From positions 1-64,000 of the forward strand of contig JAJYQP010000001.1 of assembly GCA_021794525.1 (NCBI GenBank): a stretch of 64,000 bases of DNA, written 5' to 3'. Below are positions 19,785-29,406 of the stretch, in pieces. Made by a program: the position numbers and the translations under genes. Numbering within the stretch: the first letter of the stretch is position 1; every line of letters begins with the position of its first letter. This DNA is from Pseudomonadota bacterium. Lineage in GTDB: Bacteria > Pseudomonadota > Alphaproteobacteria > Sphingomonadales > Sphingomonadaceae. The notes beneath the pieces are model-generated. The model did not search any database, was not told the DNA's origin, and saw nothing but the letters and a program-made list of their open reading frames with translations.

Positions 19785-21986
19785 TCAGCGCCTGATGCGC
19801 AGCGATACGCCGATGATCCGCGGATCGTTCACGAAAGCGGTGTTGTTGTTGAAGTCGATGCCGCCCTTCACATTGTCCTCGTCGGTGATGTTGCGGACGA
19901 AGGCCGCGACCTCGAAGCTGCCGTCGAGACGGGCGTAACCCGCGCGCAGCCCGCCTTCGAACTGCCCGTCGGCGTTGAACTCCTTCGATTCGTACAGGAA
20001 GAAGTTGGTCTTGCCCTGGTAGGCCCAGTCGGTGGAGGCAAACAGCTCGCCCTCATTGCCCATCGGCACCGAGAAGCGGGCGCTGGCATCGACGATCCAC
20101 TCCGGCGCGTTGGGGAACGGGTTGCCGTCCACCAGCGTGCGGGTATTGCCGCTGAGCACGACCGTCGGATCGGTCACGGTGCACTGCGCGCAGATCCCGA
20201 CCGCGAGGCCCGCGTCCTCGATCCGCGTGTTGTTGTAGCTCGCGCCGAAAGTGAAGAGCAGGTTGTCGGTCGGCTTGAACTCGCTGTCGAGCTCGAAGCC
20301 ATAGCCGCGTCCGCCCGCCGCGTTGACGAGCTGGACGAGGTTGCCCGCGCCGCCCACGGCCGAAAACTGCGGATCGTCGATGGTATAGTAGAAAACCGCC
20401 GCGTTCACCCGCGCGCGGTTGTCCGCGAACTGGCTCTTGAAGCCCGCCTCGTAGCTCATGATCGTCTCGCTCGTTGCGATCGACGGGGGCGAAAAGAAGG
20501 CCACGTCACGGCCCTGGATGGTCGGCGCGCGGAAGCCGCTGGCGACCTTGCCGTAAAGGCTGAACTCGTCCGAGACATCGGCGAAGGCCGAGATGTCCCA
20601 GGTCAGGCGGTTGTCCTGCACCGAACGCGGCTGTGGGGCGGCGCCCGAAACCACTACGAACTGCTTTTTGTCGTCGGTGTAGCGCAAGCCGCCCGTCACG
20701 CGGAACATCGGGTTGAGCCGGTAGCTGAGCTGGCCGAAGGCGGCCCAGCTCTGGTTCTTGTGATTTACGGTCACCGGCGGCGGGAAGGCGAAGCCCACGG
20801 TGGTCACGTCGAAATCGCTGTCGAAGAAGAACGCGCCGACCTGCCAGCCGAGCGGGTCGGTATCCTTCGAGGCAATGCGCACTTCCTGCGTCCACTGGTC
20901 GAGCGTTAGCGAATCCTGCGTGTCCGACGGAAACGGGATGAAGCCCGGGCCCATCGTGGGCAGGAAGCTCGCGCCGAAGCCGCCGTCGATGTCGCCGCGG
21001 CTCAGGCCCTTGCTGTGCGCGTAGGACGCGATCCAGGTGAGATCGGCCCAGTCGGTTTCGTACCCCAGCTTCAGCGAGCCGACGAAGGCCTGGTACTTCG
21101 ACGGATTGCCGCCCCCCGCGTCGTAAAACACGGTGTCGCGCTTGTAATTGGCGTTGAGTTCGTTGTTGCCGGGCCCGAGGATATTGGCGCGGAACAGCGT
21201 CGAGGTGCCATTGAGGTCGCGATATTGCGCGCTCGCCAGCAGGGTCAGCGGGCCGCCGGTGTCGAGCAGCAGCTGGCCGCGAACCGCCCAGTCGTCATAG
21301 CCGCCGAGAACATTCTTCTCTCCGGTGTTGCCGTTGCCGACCCAGTCATTTCGATGCTGCCAGGTGCCCGACAGGCGGAAGGCGACGGCGCCGGGAACCA
21401 GTGCCCCGCCGATCCCGGCGTCGGCCGAGATCGTGGTGTAGCTTCCGATCGCCAGCGAGGCCTGGGCGCGGAATTCCTCGCTCGGCTTGGCGGTGTCGAT
21501 CTTGACGATGCCCGCCGGGGTGTTGCGGCCGAACAGCGTGCCTTGCGGGCCGCGCAGCACCTCGATCCGCTCGACGTCGAAGATCGGGAAGCTCTTCAGG
21601 GTCACGTTCTCCATCACGACGTCGTCCATCACCACCGAGACCGGCTGCGAGGCGGCGAGATCGAAGTCGGTGTTGCCAAGCCCGCGGATGTAAAAGCGCG
21701 GGGCCGCACGGCCGTTCGAGCTTTCGACGAACAGGCCCGGCACGCGGGCAGCGAGCGCGGTCACGTCGGCACCGCCGTCGAAGATGGACTGGACCTCGCT
21801 GGTCGAGAGCGTTGCGGCGGACACCGGCACGTCCTGCAGATTTTCCGCGCGGCGGTTGGCGGTGACGATGATGGGAGCGAGTTCGCCATTGTTGGCGGCA
21901 TCTGTTGCGGCATCCTGCGCGAGGACGGGGGTGGCAGTGAGCGCCGTGGCGGCGAGCAGGCCGGCGGTGAAGATTCGGGCGGTCAT
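19785..21986 (-). CDS. TonB-dependent receptor
   Basis: The 733-residue protein has a signal peptide (1-24, ending VLAQ-DA), a TonB box APIIVTANRR at 37-46, a plug with FYIRGLGNTDFD and VERIEVLRGPQGTLFGRN, and a barrel ending in LRIRR. It is of the large sphingomonad receptor family used for diverse ligands; the substrate is not deducible. It is convergent with the M16 peptidase, which suggests (inference only) a peptide- or protein-derived ligand. Confidence 0.94.
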   Translation of the reverse strand: MTARIFTAGLLAATALTATPVLAQDAATDAANNGELAPIIVTANRRAENLQDVPVSAATLSTSEVQSIFDGGADVTALAARVPGLFVESSNGRAAPRFYIRGLGNTDFDLAASQPVSVVMDDVVMENVTLKSFPIFDVERIEVLRGPQGTLFGRNTPAGIVKIDTAKPSEEFRAQASLAIGSYTTISADAGIGGALVPGAVAFRLSGTWQHRNDWVGNGNTGEKNVLGGYDDWAVRGQLLLDTGGPLTLLASAQYRDLNGTSTLFRANILGPGNNELNANYKRDTVFYDAGGGNPSKYQAFVGSLKLGYETDWADLTWIASYAHSKGLSRGDIDGGFGASFLPTMGPGFIPFPSDTQDSLTLDQWTQEVRIASKDTDPLGWQVGAFFFDSDFDVTTVGFAFPPPVTVNHKNQSWAAFGQLSYRLNPMFRVTGGLRYTDDKKQFVVVSGAAPQPRSVQDNRLTWDISAFADVSDEFSLYGKVASGFRAPTIQGRDVAFFSPPSIATSETIMSYEAGFKSQFADNRARVNAAVFYYTIDDPQFSAVGGAGNLVQLVNAAGGRGYGFELDSEFKPTDNLLFTFGASYNNTRIEDAGLAVGICAQCTVTDPTVVLSGNTRTLVDGNPFPNAPEWIVDASARFSVPMGNEGELFASTDWAYQGKTNFFLYESKEFNADGQFEGGLRAGYARLDGSFEVAAFVRNITDEDNVKGGIDFNNNTAFVNDPRIIGVSLRIRR

Positions 21987-22214
21987 GGGAAGCGAAAATC
22001 CTTATGCGGCCGGACCTTGGTGAGTCCGGTCAGGAGAGGGCGGGAAATCGTCGCGAATGACGTGGCGGCGCGTAACCGAAATGTCCCATTCTGGCGCGGG
22101 GCTAACCCGCAAATCCGGCAAAGAGATTTATGACAGTTGCAAATCGGTGACACCTTGCTCCGCGCCGGTGGTGGAGGCATAGGCGCGCGCATCGCCAGCC
22201 AGGAGCCGAGCCCC

Positions 22215-22451
22215 ATGAAAGTCCGCGTCCACGTCAGCCTCAAGCCCGGCGTGCTCGACCCGCAGGGCCGCGCGGTGCATCACGCGCTCGATGGGCTCGG
22301 CTTCACGGGGGTGGAGGACGTGCGGATCGGGCGCACGGTCGAACTCGATGTCGCGGGCGGGACCAGCGACGAGGATTTGAAATCCATGTGCGAGAAGCTG
22401 CTCGCGAACACGGTGATCGAGAACTATCGCATCGAGAAGGTCGCCGCCTGA
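22215..22451 (+). CDS. purS: Phosphoribosylformylglycinamidine synthase subunit PurS
   Basis: The 78-residue product starts [20 protein letters not shown] and contains [13 protein letters not shown], the PurS signature. PurS bridges PurL and PurQ in the FGAM synthase complex. AGGAG lies 10 bases upstream. The stop overlaps the purQ start by one base (TGATG), so translation is coupled. purL is not in the window. Confidence 0.97.
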   Translation: MKVRVHVSLKPGVLDPQGRAVHHALDGLGFTGVEDVRIGRTVELDVAGGTSDEDLKSMCEKLLANTVIENYRIEKVAA

Positions 22452-23128
22452 TGGCCTGGCGCGCCGCGGTCGTCACCTTTCCCGGCTCCAACTGCGACCG
22501 CGACATGGCGGTGGCGCTGGAGGCCGTCTCGGGCACGCCCGCGCTGCGCGTGTGGCACGGCGACGCCGACCTGCCCGAACGGCTCGACTTCATCGCCCTG
22601 CCCGGCGGGTTCTCCTATGGCGACTACCTGCGCTCGGGCGCGATGGCGGCGGTGAGCCCGATCATGCGTGCGGTCGTCGAAGCGGCGGGGCGCGGGGTGC
22701 CGGTGCTGGGCGTGTGCAACGGTTTCCAGGTGCTGACCGAGGCGCGGCTGCTGCCCGGCGCGCTGCTCAGGAACGCGGGCCAGACCTTCGTCTGCCGCGA
22801 CGTGCGGCTGAAGGTCGAGAACACCCAGAGCCTGTTCACCGCGGGCTATGACGCGGGCGAGGCAATCACCATTCCCGTGGCGCACCACGACGGCAATTAC
22901 TTCGCCGACGCCGACACGCTCGACCGGCTGGAGGGTGAGGGCCGCGTCGCCTTCCGCTATCTCGACGAGACCAACGGCTCGCAGCGCGCCATCGCGGGCG
23001 TGCTGAACGAGGCGGGCAATGTGCTCGGCATGATGCCCCACCCGGAACGCGCCATCGAGGCAGCGCATGGTGGCACCGAGGGGCGGAGGTTGTTCGAAAG
23101 CGTGCTGAATGCGCTGGTGTCGGCCTAG
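22451..23128 (+). CDS. purQ: Phosphoribosylformylglycinamidine synthase, glutaminase subunit PurQ
   Basis: PurQ is a class I glutamine amidotransferase that supplies ammonia to PurL. The 225-residue protein begins [18 protein letters not shown], has the oxyanion strand [11 protein letters not shown], the nucleophile in [11 protein letters not shown], and the His-Glu pair in MMPHPERA. It is coupled to purS. Its end overlaps the convergent methyltransferase gene by 4 bases. Confidence 0.98.
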   Translation: MAWRAAVVTFPGSNCDRDMAVALEAVSGTPALRVWHGDADLPERLDFIALPGGFSYGDYLRSGAMAAVSPIMRAVVEAAGRGVPVLGVCNGFQVLTEARLLPGALLRNAGQTFVCRDVRLKVENTQSLFTAGYDAGEAITIPVAHHDGNYFADADTLDRLEGEGRVAFRYLDETNGSQRAIAGVLNEAGNVLGMMPHPERAIEAAHGGTEGRRLFESVLNALVSA

Positions 23129-24357
23129 GCAGTCCAGCGGGCGACGAAGAAGCCGTCGAGGCCGCCCGCATCGGCCAGCATCCCCGGATCGGTCCGCAGC
23201 CAGCCCTCGGTGGTGGGCGCGAGACCTGGCGGCAATTCGTCGGGCCGGATCGGGTCGGGCTTGAGCGCGACCTTTTCGACTTGGTCCTCCCCCTCCTCGC
23301 GCTCCAGCGAGCAGACCGCGTAAACGAGGCTGCCGCCGGGCTTGAGCCAGCCCGCCGCGCGCTCGAGCAGCGCTGCCTGCAACTCCGCCATCTCGGCGAT
23401 CTGGCGCGGGCCGATGCGGTGCAGCACGTCGGGGTGGCGGCGGCAGGTCCCGGTCGCGGTGCAGGGCGCGTCGAGCAGGATCGCATCGAAGCGATGCTTC
23501 GGATCCCATTGCAGCGCATCGGCCCGCACCGTCGCAGCCTTGAGCCCGGTGCGCTTCAGATTGTCCTTGAGGAGATCGAGCCGCCGCTTCGACAGGTCGA
23601 GCGCGGTCACCTGCCAGCCTTGGACCGCCAATTGCAGCGTCTTGCCGCCAGGCGCGGCGCAAAGGTCGAGCGCGTGTCGGCCCTTGCCCGCGCCCAGCAG
23701 ACGCGCAGGGAGAGAGGCGGCGAGATCCTGCACCCACCACGCACCAGCGGTGAAACCGGGCAGCTTCTCCACCATGTCGCCGCGCGCGAGGCGCAGGTGC
23801 CCGGAAGCGAGGCTGTCGGCGGAAAGCTGCGTCGCCCAGCGTGCAGTCTCCCCCGCTTCCCTGAGTGTGAGGTCGAGCGGCGGCGGAACACCGAGACCCT
23901 GCGCTATGGCCCCTGCTCGCTCGCCCCAGCGCGTTGCCACTGCTTCCGGCAGGGTCGGCGCATCCGGCAGTGTTGCTTCGCGCTTCACCAGCGTCGAGAA
24001 CACGCCATGCGCCAGACGTCGCGGGCCGGCGCTCAGCAGTTCGAGCCCGGTCGCCAGGACCGCGTGCGGCGGGGTGTCGAGCCGGAGCCATTGCGCCAGC
24101 ATCAGCCGAAGCACCATCCGCGCCTTGGCGTCGGTCGGCAGGACGCGCGCGGTGGCGCTGTCGATCAAGCCGTCGAGATCGGCGAGCCAGCGCAGCGTCT
24201 CCGCCGCGATGGCGCGGGCGAGCGCCTTGTCCTCTGGCCGGCGGACATCGCCGAGCGCTGCGCCGCCAGCCTGTTCGAGCGTCTCGCCGCGGCGCAGCAC
24301 CGCGTCGAGCAGCCGCAGCGCAGCGCGCCGCGCGTGAAAACCGGAAGGTGTCGCCAT
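23125..24357 (-). CDS. RsmB-type 16S rRNA (cytosine-5) methyltransferase
   Basis: The 410-residue protein has an N-terminal NusB-like RNA-binding domain (about 1-140), a linker, then a SAM-dependent domain with motif [16 protein letters not shown], motif [17 protein letters not shown] and motif [14 protein letters not shown]. The two cysteines are the usual catalytic and release pair of m5C RNA methyltransferases. This architecture matches RsmB (C967 of 16S rRNA), although the family has paralogues, so the exact target is inferred. Confidence 0.9.
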   Translation of the reverse strand: MATPSGFHARRAALRLLDAVLRRGETLEQAGGAALGDVRRPEDKALARAIAAETLRWLADLDGLIDSATARVLPTDAKARMVLRLMLAQWLRLDTPPHAVLATGLELLSAGPRRLAHGVFSTLVKREATLPDAPTLPEAVATRWGERAGAIAQGLGVPPPLDLTLREAGETARWATQLSADSLASGHLRLARGDMVEKLPGFTAGAWWVQDLAASLPARLLGAGKGRHALDLCAAPGGKTLQLAVQGWQVTALDLSKRRLDLLKDNLKRTGLKAATVRADALQWDPKHRFDAILLDAPCTATGTCRRHPDVLHRIGPRQIAEMAELQAALLERAAGWLKPGGSLVYAVCSLEREEGEDQVEKVALKPDPIRPDELPPGLAPTTEGWLRTDPGMLADAGGLDGFFVARWTA

Positions 24358-24413
24358 GGCGGTCGCGCCTAGCGGGGGTTGAACCGTGGCGCCAGCCTGC
24401 TCATCTTGCGGGC

Positions 24414-24569
24414 ATGGAACGCGCTACCAAACGCCCTGAACAGTTCACGAAGCCGGCGAACTGGACCAACGAGCCACCGCCCAAGCCGGAACCTGTCGAG
24501 GTAGAGGAGGAGCTGAGCCCCACCCGCTATGGCGACTGGACGCTCAAGGGCGTGGCTATCGACTTCTAG
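24414..24569 (+). CDS. DUF1674 / succinate dehydrogenase assembly factor 4 family protein
   Basis: This 51-residue protein ends in SPTRYGDWTLKGVAIDF, the SdhAF4 (DUF1674) signature. In mitochondria and alphaproteobacteria the family helps flavinylated SdhA mature. The N-terminus is proline- and acid-rich, as in relatives. It stands alone, divergent from the rRNA methyltransferase; no sdh genes are in the window. ATG 24414 has only a weak ribosome site. Confidence 0.85.
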   Translation: MERATKRPEQFTKPANWTNEPPPKPEPVEVEEELSPTRYGDWTLKGVAIDF

Positions 24570-24646
24570 AACAGCGCGCTCACGTGAAGGCGGGAGCCTC
24601 GGTCAGCCCAGTGCCAGGCTACGAGAGGTCCCCCCCTCGCGGAGAC

Positions 24647-26038
24647 TCACAACGGGGTCAGTACCACTCGCAGCCCGTCCTTCGGCTTCGGGATGGGCCA
24701 CGCCTGGCAGTCGTCGCTGGCGCCCGCGGCCATTTCGATACGGGTGCGCGAAAGCATCTGCGCCATCAGCACCTTGACCTGCATATAGGCGAAGTGGAGC
24801 CCCAGGCACATGTGCGCGCCGCCGCCGAAGGGCACCCAGGCGTATTTGTGCCGGGTCTTCTCCGCTTCCTTGGTGAACCGCATCGGATCGAAGCGTTCGG
24901 GTTCGTCCCAGTATTCCGCGCTGTGGTGGGTCCAATGGACGTTGATTCCCACGCCCGTCCCGGCGGGGATGCAATAGCCGCCGAATTCGAAATCCTTCAG
25001 CGCGCGGCGCGGCATCTGCGGCACGGGCGGGACCAGCCGCAACGCCTCCTTGAAGGCCATCTCGGTCATCTCGAGCTTGCCGAGATCCTCGTAGGCGAGG
25101 TCCTTGCCCCCGGTGACCGCCAGCACCTCGGCGCGCAGCTTCTCCTGCCACTCAGGATGTTTCGCGAGGCACCAGACCAGCGACGTCGCCGAGGAAGTGA
25201 TGGTATCGTGCGCGGCCATCATGAGGAAATTCATGTGATCGACCACCTCGTCGACCGGAAGGAGGTTGCCGGCCTCGTCGGTGGCGGTGGCGAACTGGCT
25301 GAACATGTCGTGCCCGACACCCTCCCCCGCTCGACGCCTGGCGATTTCGCGCGTGAAATAGTCGATCAGGAACGCGCGTCCATCGACGCCGCGCTTCATC
25401 GCGGTGAAGGGCAAGGGCTTCCGGACCGGCGCCACAGAGGCTGCGACCATGTCGACGAAGGCGCGGTTGATCCGGTCCGCTTCCGGCCCCCAGGGCAGGC
25501 CGAGGAAGCTGTCGGCGGCAAGATCGAGGCTCAATTCCTTGATCGCCGGATAGAAGCGCATCGCGCCGCTACCCCATTGCATCACACGCTCGGCGATGCC
25601 GCGGTTAAGCGCGCCCATGTAATGGCGCATCGGTTCCGGCTTGAAAGCGATCGAAAGCGCGCGGCGGTCGGCGCGGTGCTTTTCGAAATCAAGCAGCATC
25701 AGCCCGCGCGGGAACAGCTGGTCGAGGATCGGACCCCAGCCCTGCTCGCTGGAAAAGATCTTCGCGCGGTCGAACAGCACCAGCTCGTTTGCATCCGCGC
25801 CGACAAGCGCCACCATGTCGCCCCCGAAGGCCCGGTTGCGATAGACCTTGCCGTATCGCGCCACCATCCTGGCAGCAAAGCCGTTGGGGTCGGCGAGCAA
25901 GCGGAAGGTATTGCCGATCACGGGCAGGCCGCGTTCGCCCGGAATGTGGGCGATGCTCTCGAACGGCTGGCGCTGGCTCCAGTGCGTGAAGGTCGGCGCG
26001 GCAGGCGCGTGCGGAACGGGCGAAGCGAGAGTAGCCAT
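24647..26038 (-). CDS. Cytochrome P450
   Basis: The 463-residue protein has the P450 landmarks in order: proline-rich GERGLPVIGN, I-helix MMAAHDTITSS, ExxR as KEALRL, PERFDP, and the heme loop FGGGAHMCLG with the axial cysteine. The I-helix has Ala where many P450s have Gly before the acid-Thr pair. The general pattern (LMLLDFEKHRADRRALS) recalls CYP120/CYP26-like enzymes, a weak inference. No redox partner is nearby. It follows hemH, which makes its cofactor, in the same direction by 45 bases. The TTG at 26065 is a less likely start. Confidence 0.93.
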   Translation of the reverse strand: MATLASPVPHAPAAPTFTHWSQRQPFESIAHIPGERGLPVIGNTFRLLADPNGFAARMVARYGKVYRNRAFGGDMVALVGADANELVLFDRAKIFSSEQGWGPILDQLFPRGLMLLDFEKHRADRRALSIAFKPEPMRHYMGALNRGIAERVMQWGSGAMRFYPAIKELSLDLAADSFLGLPWGPEADRINRAFVDMVAASVAPVRKPLPFTAMKRGVDGRAFLIDYFTREIARRRAGEGVGHDMFSQFATATDEAGNLLPVDEVVDHMNFLMMAAHDTITSSATSLVWCLAKHPEWQEKLRAEVLAVTGGKDLAYEDLGKLEMTEMAFKEALRLVPPVPQMPRRALKDFEFGGYCIPAGTGVGINVHWTHHSAEYWDEPERFDPMRFTKEAEKTRHKYAWVPFGGGAHMCLGLHFAYMQVKVLMAQMLSRTRIEMAAGASDDCQAWPIPKPKDGLRVVLTPL

Positions 26039-26083
26039 GGGATTTCGATCGGTTGCCTGATGCAATCTAAGTAGACGGAGTTC

Positions 26084-27106
26084 TTAAATCCACCCCGATA
26101 ATTCGCGCCGGACCAGCGTTTCCAGCATGGCCATGCCCGCGTCGGAAGCGTTGAGGCAGTCGAGCGCAGCGAAGCATTCGCCACCCGCTTCCACGAACTG
26201 TTCCTTGCCCCGGATCGCCAGCTCCTCCCGGGTTTCCAGGCAATCGGCGGAAAATCCCGGCGCCGCGATGGCGAGGCGTCGGGTGCCCGCTTTTGCCTCT
26301 TGCTCGAGCACCGCATCGGTCGCGGGTTCCAGCCATTTGGCGCGCCCGAAGCGGCTCTGGAAGCTGGTCACGAAACGGATTTCGGGCCGCGCCATCGCTT
26401 CCTCCAGCAAACGCGCGGTCTTGCGGCACTGGCAGTGGTAGGGATCGCCGAGGTGAAGCGTACGCTCGGGCATGCCGTGGAAGCTCAGCAGCAGCACCTC
26501 GGGCACGAAGTCGAGCGCGCCGATCTGCCGCGCCAGATCCTTCGCCAGCGCGGCGATATAGGCTGGGTCGTCATGATAGGGCGGCAGGGTTCGCATCGCC
26601 GGTTGCCAACGCTTTTCCCGCAGCCATTCCCCAGCCTTGTCCACAACCGTCGCGGTCGTCGCCGCGCAGTATTGAGGATACATCGGGGCGAGCAGGATGC
26701 GCTCGCACCCGGCGGCCACCAGCGCCTCGAGCCGATCCGGGATCGACGGCGTGCCATATCGCATCGCCCAGTCGACCCGAACGCCCGCGCCCAGAACCGC
26801 CTGCAGCCCGTCCGCTTGCGCACGGGTGATTGCGGCGAGCGGCGAACCGTCCTCGGTCCAGACCTGCGCATAGGCGTGTGCACTTTGCTTCGGGCGGGTG
26901 TTGAGGATGATGCCGCGCAGGATCACCTGCCACAGCAGCGAAGGCAATTCGACTACCCGCTTGTCCGAGAGGAATTCGCCGAGATAACGCTTCACCGATG
27001 CCTGGTCGGGCGCATCGGGCGTGCCGAGATTGACCAGCAGCACCCCGACCCCTCCCGAGGCGACGGGCGGGTGATCGGCGGGAAGGGCTTGCGACTGCCA
27101 GGTCAT
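26084..27106 (-). CDS. hemH: Ferrochelatase
   Basis: Ferrochelatase inserts Fe2+ into protoporphyrin IX, the last step of heme synthesis. The 340-residue product has VLLVNLGTPDAPDQASVKRYL at the N-terminus, the active-site SFHGMPERTL with the catalytic His, and the APGFSADCLETREE motif. The length is standard. Its start overlaps the preceding IorB-like gene by 4 bases (ATGA), so it is part of the mrp-iorB-hemH-P450 run. Confidence 0.97.
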   Translation of the reverse strand: MTWQSQALPADHPPVASGGVGVLLVNLGTPDAPDQASVKRYLGEFLSDKRVVELPSLLWQVILRGIILNTRPKQSAHAYAQVWTEDGSPLAAITRAQADGLQAVLGAGVRVDWAMRYGTPSIPDRLEALVAAGCERILLAPMYPQYCAATTATVVDKAGEWLREKRWQPAMRTLPPYHDDPAYIAALAKDLARQIGALDFVPEVLLLSFHGMPERTLHLGDPYHCQCRKTARLLEEAMARPEIRFVTSFQSRFGRAKWLEPATDAVLEQEAKAGTRRLAIAAPGFSADCLETREELAIRGKEQFVEAGGECFAALDCLNASDAGMAMLETLVRRELSGWI

Positions 27107-29406
27107 GCCGCGCCCGCTACCAGAGGAAGCGCGCGAAAGCGAAGCCCGGTGGCAGCGAAAAGTGCATTGGCGATTGCAGGGGGCGCGACGGCCACGCCGA
27201 GCTCACCCGGGTCAAAGGGCGGTGCCTGGCTGGCGACGAACTCGACGACGATCTCCGGCGCGGTGGCGAGGACCGGCAGGGCGAGGCCTGCGAGCCGGTC
27301 CGGCCGCGCGCGTCCGCCCGCCCATTGCACGCTGCTGCCCGCCGCGAGGCCGAGGCCGAACAGCAGCCCGCCCTCGATCTGCTGGCGCGCGATGTCGAGG
27401 TTCACGATCCGCCCGATATCGACCACCGCAGTCAGTTGCTCGACCAACAGCCCGCCCTCGCCCATGCGCGCCCTGGCGATGCAGGCGATGCGCCCACCGC
27501 CCTCGCGCGTGCTGTCCCCGAAGGCCTCCATCCGCACCAGCGCAAGGCCCTGCCCACTCCCCGCGCGCCCGCCGTCCCATCCGCCGAGCCGGGCGGCGCG
27601 CTGGAGCACTTCGGCGAGGCGGGGCTGGTCGCCCAGCAGGCCGAGCCGGTACACCAGCGGATCGCGGCCAGCGCGGCGCGCAAGCTCATCGACGAAGCCC
27701 TCGGTCGCGAAGGCGGTATAGGCGGCGGAATTGCCGCGCAGCCGACCGGTCGCAAAGGGCAGCGACACCGGGCAATGCTCCACCGCCACGTTGGGGATCG
27801 CATAGGGCGGCACCGCGCCCTCGCAGGCGAGCGGATCGACCTTCCCTTCGACCGCTGCGCGGGCCGCTTCTTCGGTGAGGTTGCCAAACAGACGCTCGCC
27901 CGCCTCGCGCACCGTGGCGGGGCAGGCGATGCGCGCGCGCCACGCGTTGGGCAGCGCGGTCGCGGGATCGAGCTTGGCGGTCAGGCCGACGGCAACCGGG
28001 GTGCGCGGGGGAAGCGCCTTCAGTTCCTCGGCCCGCGACCATGCCAACTGTACCGGACGCCCGAGCTTGCGGGCGAGCCAGGCCACCTCGATCGCGTGCT
28101 GCTTTTCCAGCCGCGCGTCGAAACTGCCGCCCGCCGGTAGCGGGTAAAGCACCACGTCGGAGAGCGACACGCCCGCTGCCCGCGCCGCGGCGCGCCGGGC
28201 CGCTTCGGGCGCCTGGCTGGCGATCCAGAGTTCGAGCTTGCCATCGGCGAGGCGCGCGGTGACGCTGGCGGTTTCCAGCGTGGCATGAACCGCGGACGTG
28301 GCGGAATAGGTGGCGGTGAAAACCGCGTTACCATCCGCCAGTGCATCCGAAACGCCGCCGAAGCCGGCGACCTCGGTCCCCTCGTCCTTGACCGCCTCGC
28401 TCAGCCAGACGGCGACCTGACCCGTATCGAGCGCGGTGCCGCCGAAGCGCGGGCGCATCGCGTCGAGCGCGCGCTCGGCCTGCCACCAGCTATCCGCCGC
28501 CACGGCCAGCCAGCGCCGCGCCTTCACCACGCCGCGGACGCCCCTCACTCGCGCGGCGGATTCCGCGTCGAAGCTGATCAGTTCGGCAAGGCCCGGCGGC
28601 GCGTGGCGGATCGCGGCGTGGACCATGCCGGGCAGGCGCACGTCGCCTGCAAAGACCATGCTGCCATCGACCTTGGCAGGAAGGTCGAGGCGCGGATAGA
28701 CCAGCGACAGGTTCTCCGCCGCGCCTTCGCCATCGAGTCCCTGGATCGGGCGCTCGGCGGGCGGATCGGGACGGAGCGGCGGAATATCGGGTGGGGTCAT
28801 CGCCGCAGCCTCTGCCGCCAGCGCGCCGAAGGTAAGCTGCTTGCCCCCCGCCATGACCAGCCCGCCCCGCACCTCGCATTCCTCCCAGCGCACACCCCAG
28901 CGCGCGGCCGCCGCCATGGCCAGCATGGCGCGGGCGGTGGCTCCGGCCTCGCGGGCGGGCATCTCGTAGGCGGCGAGAGTCGTGCCCTCGGCAGTGGCGG
29001 TAAAGGCTTCGTCGCGCGCGAAGCGGTCGGCGGCCGAGAGCGCGGGGAGGTTCGACCAGAGCGGCGCCCATTTGGCCGCCAGCACTCCGTTGGGCTGCGC
29101 ACCATTGGGCGGCACCGGCAGCACCGCCACCTGCCGCCAGTCCGCGCCAAGCTCATGCGCCACCAGCTGCGGCAGCAACGTAGTGACGCCCTGCCCCATT
29201 TCGAGCTGCGGAACGGCGACGGTGACGACCCCGTCCTCGCCGATGGTCAGCCAGGCTCCGAAACCATGCTCCTCAGCGCCGGGGCGGAGTGCGCCGGGAT
29301 AGTCGCGCGGCCACAGGCTCCAGACGATGAGCAACCCGCCGGTTGCCGCAGCCCCGACCAGCAGCCCGCGCCGGGTGACGCGCGGGGCAGCGGGCTTTCC
29401 GATCAC
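27103..29406 (-). CDS. Molybdopterin-binding subunit of xanthine dehydrogenase family (IorB-like)
   Basis: The product (767 aa from GTG 29406) has a twin-arginine-like leader VTRRGLLVGAAATGG and molybdopterin-binding motifs such as QLEMGQGVTTLLPQ. Its C-terminal PGELGVAVAPPAIANAL carries the expected catalytic Glu. It matches isoquinoline 1-oxidoreductase large subunits, exported to the periplasm with cofactor loaded. GTG 29406 is chosen because it forms a GTGA overlap with the mrp stop; ATG 29424 is also possible. The usual 2Fe-2S small subunit is absent from both flanks. The substrate is unknown. Confidence 0.9.
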   Translation of the reverse strand: MIGKPAAPRVTRRGLLVGAAATGGLLIVWSLWPRDYPGALRPGAEEHGFGAWLTIGEDGVVTVAVPQLEMGQGVTTLLPQLVAHELGADWRQVAVLPVPPNGAQPNGVLAAKWAPLWSNLPALSAADRFARDEAFTATAEGTTLAAYEMPAREAGATARAMLAMAAAARWGVRWEECEVRGGLVMAGGKQLTFGALAAEAAAMTPPDIPPLRPDPPAERPIQGLDGEGAAENLSLVYPRLDLPAKVDGSMVFAGDVRLPGMVHAAIRHAPPGLAELISFDAESAARVRGVRGVVKARRWLAVAADSWWQAERALDAMRPRFGGTALDTGQVAVWLSEAVKDEGTEVAGFGGVSDALADGNAVFTATYSATSAVHATLETASVTARLADGKLELWIASQAPEAARRAAARAAGVSLSDVVLYPLPAGGSFDARLEKQHAIEVAWLARKLGRPVQLAWSRAEELKALPPRTPVAVGLTAKLDPATALPNAWRARIACPATVREAGERLFGNLTEEAARAAVEGKVDPLACEGAVPPYAIPNVAVEHCPVSLPFATGRLRGNSAAYTAFATEGFVDELARRAGRDPLVYRLGLLGDQPRLAEVLQRAARLGGWDGGRAGSGQGLALVRMEAFGDSTREGGGRIACIARARMGEGGLLVEQLTAVVDIGRIVNLDIARQQIEGGLLFGLGLAAGSSVQWAGGRARPDRLAGLALPVLATAPEIVVEFVASQAPPFDPGELGVAVAPPAIANALFAATGLRFRALPLVAGAA

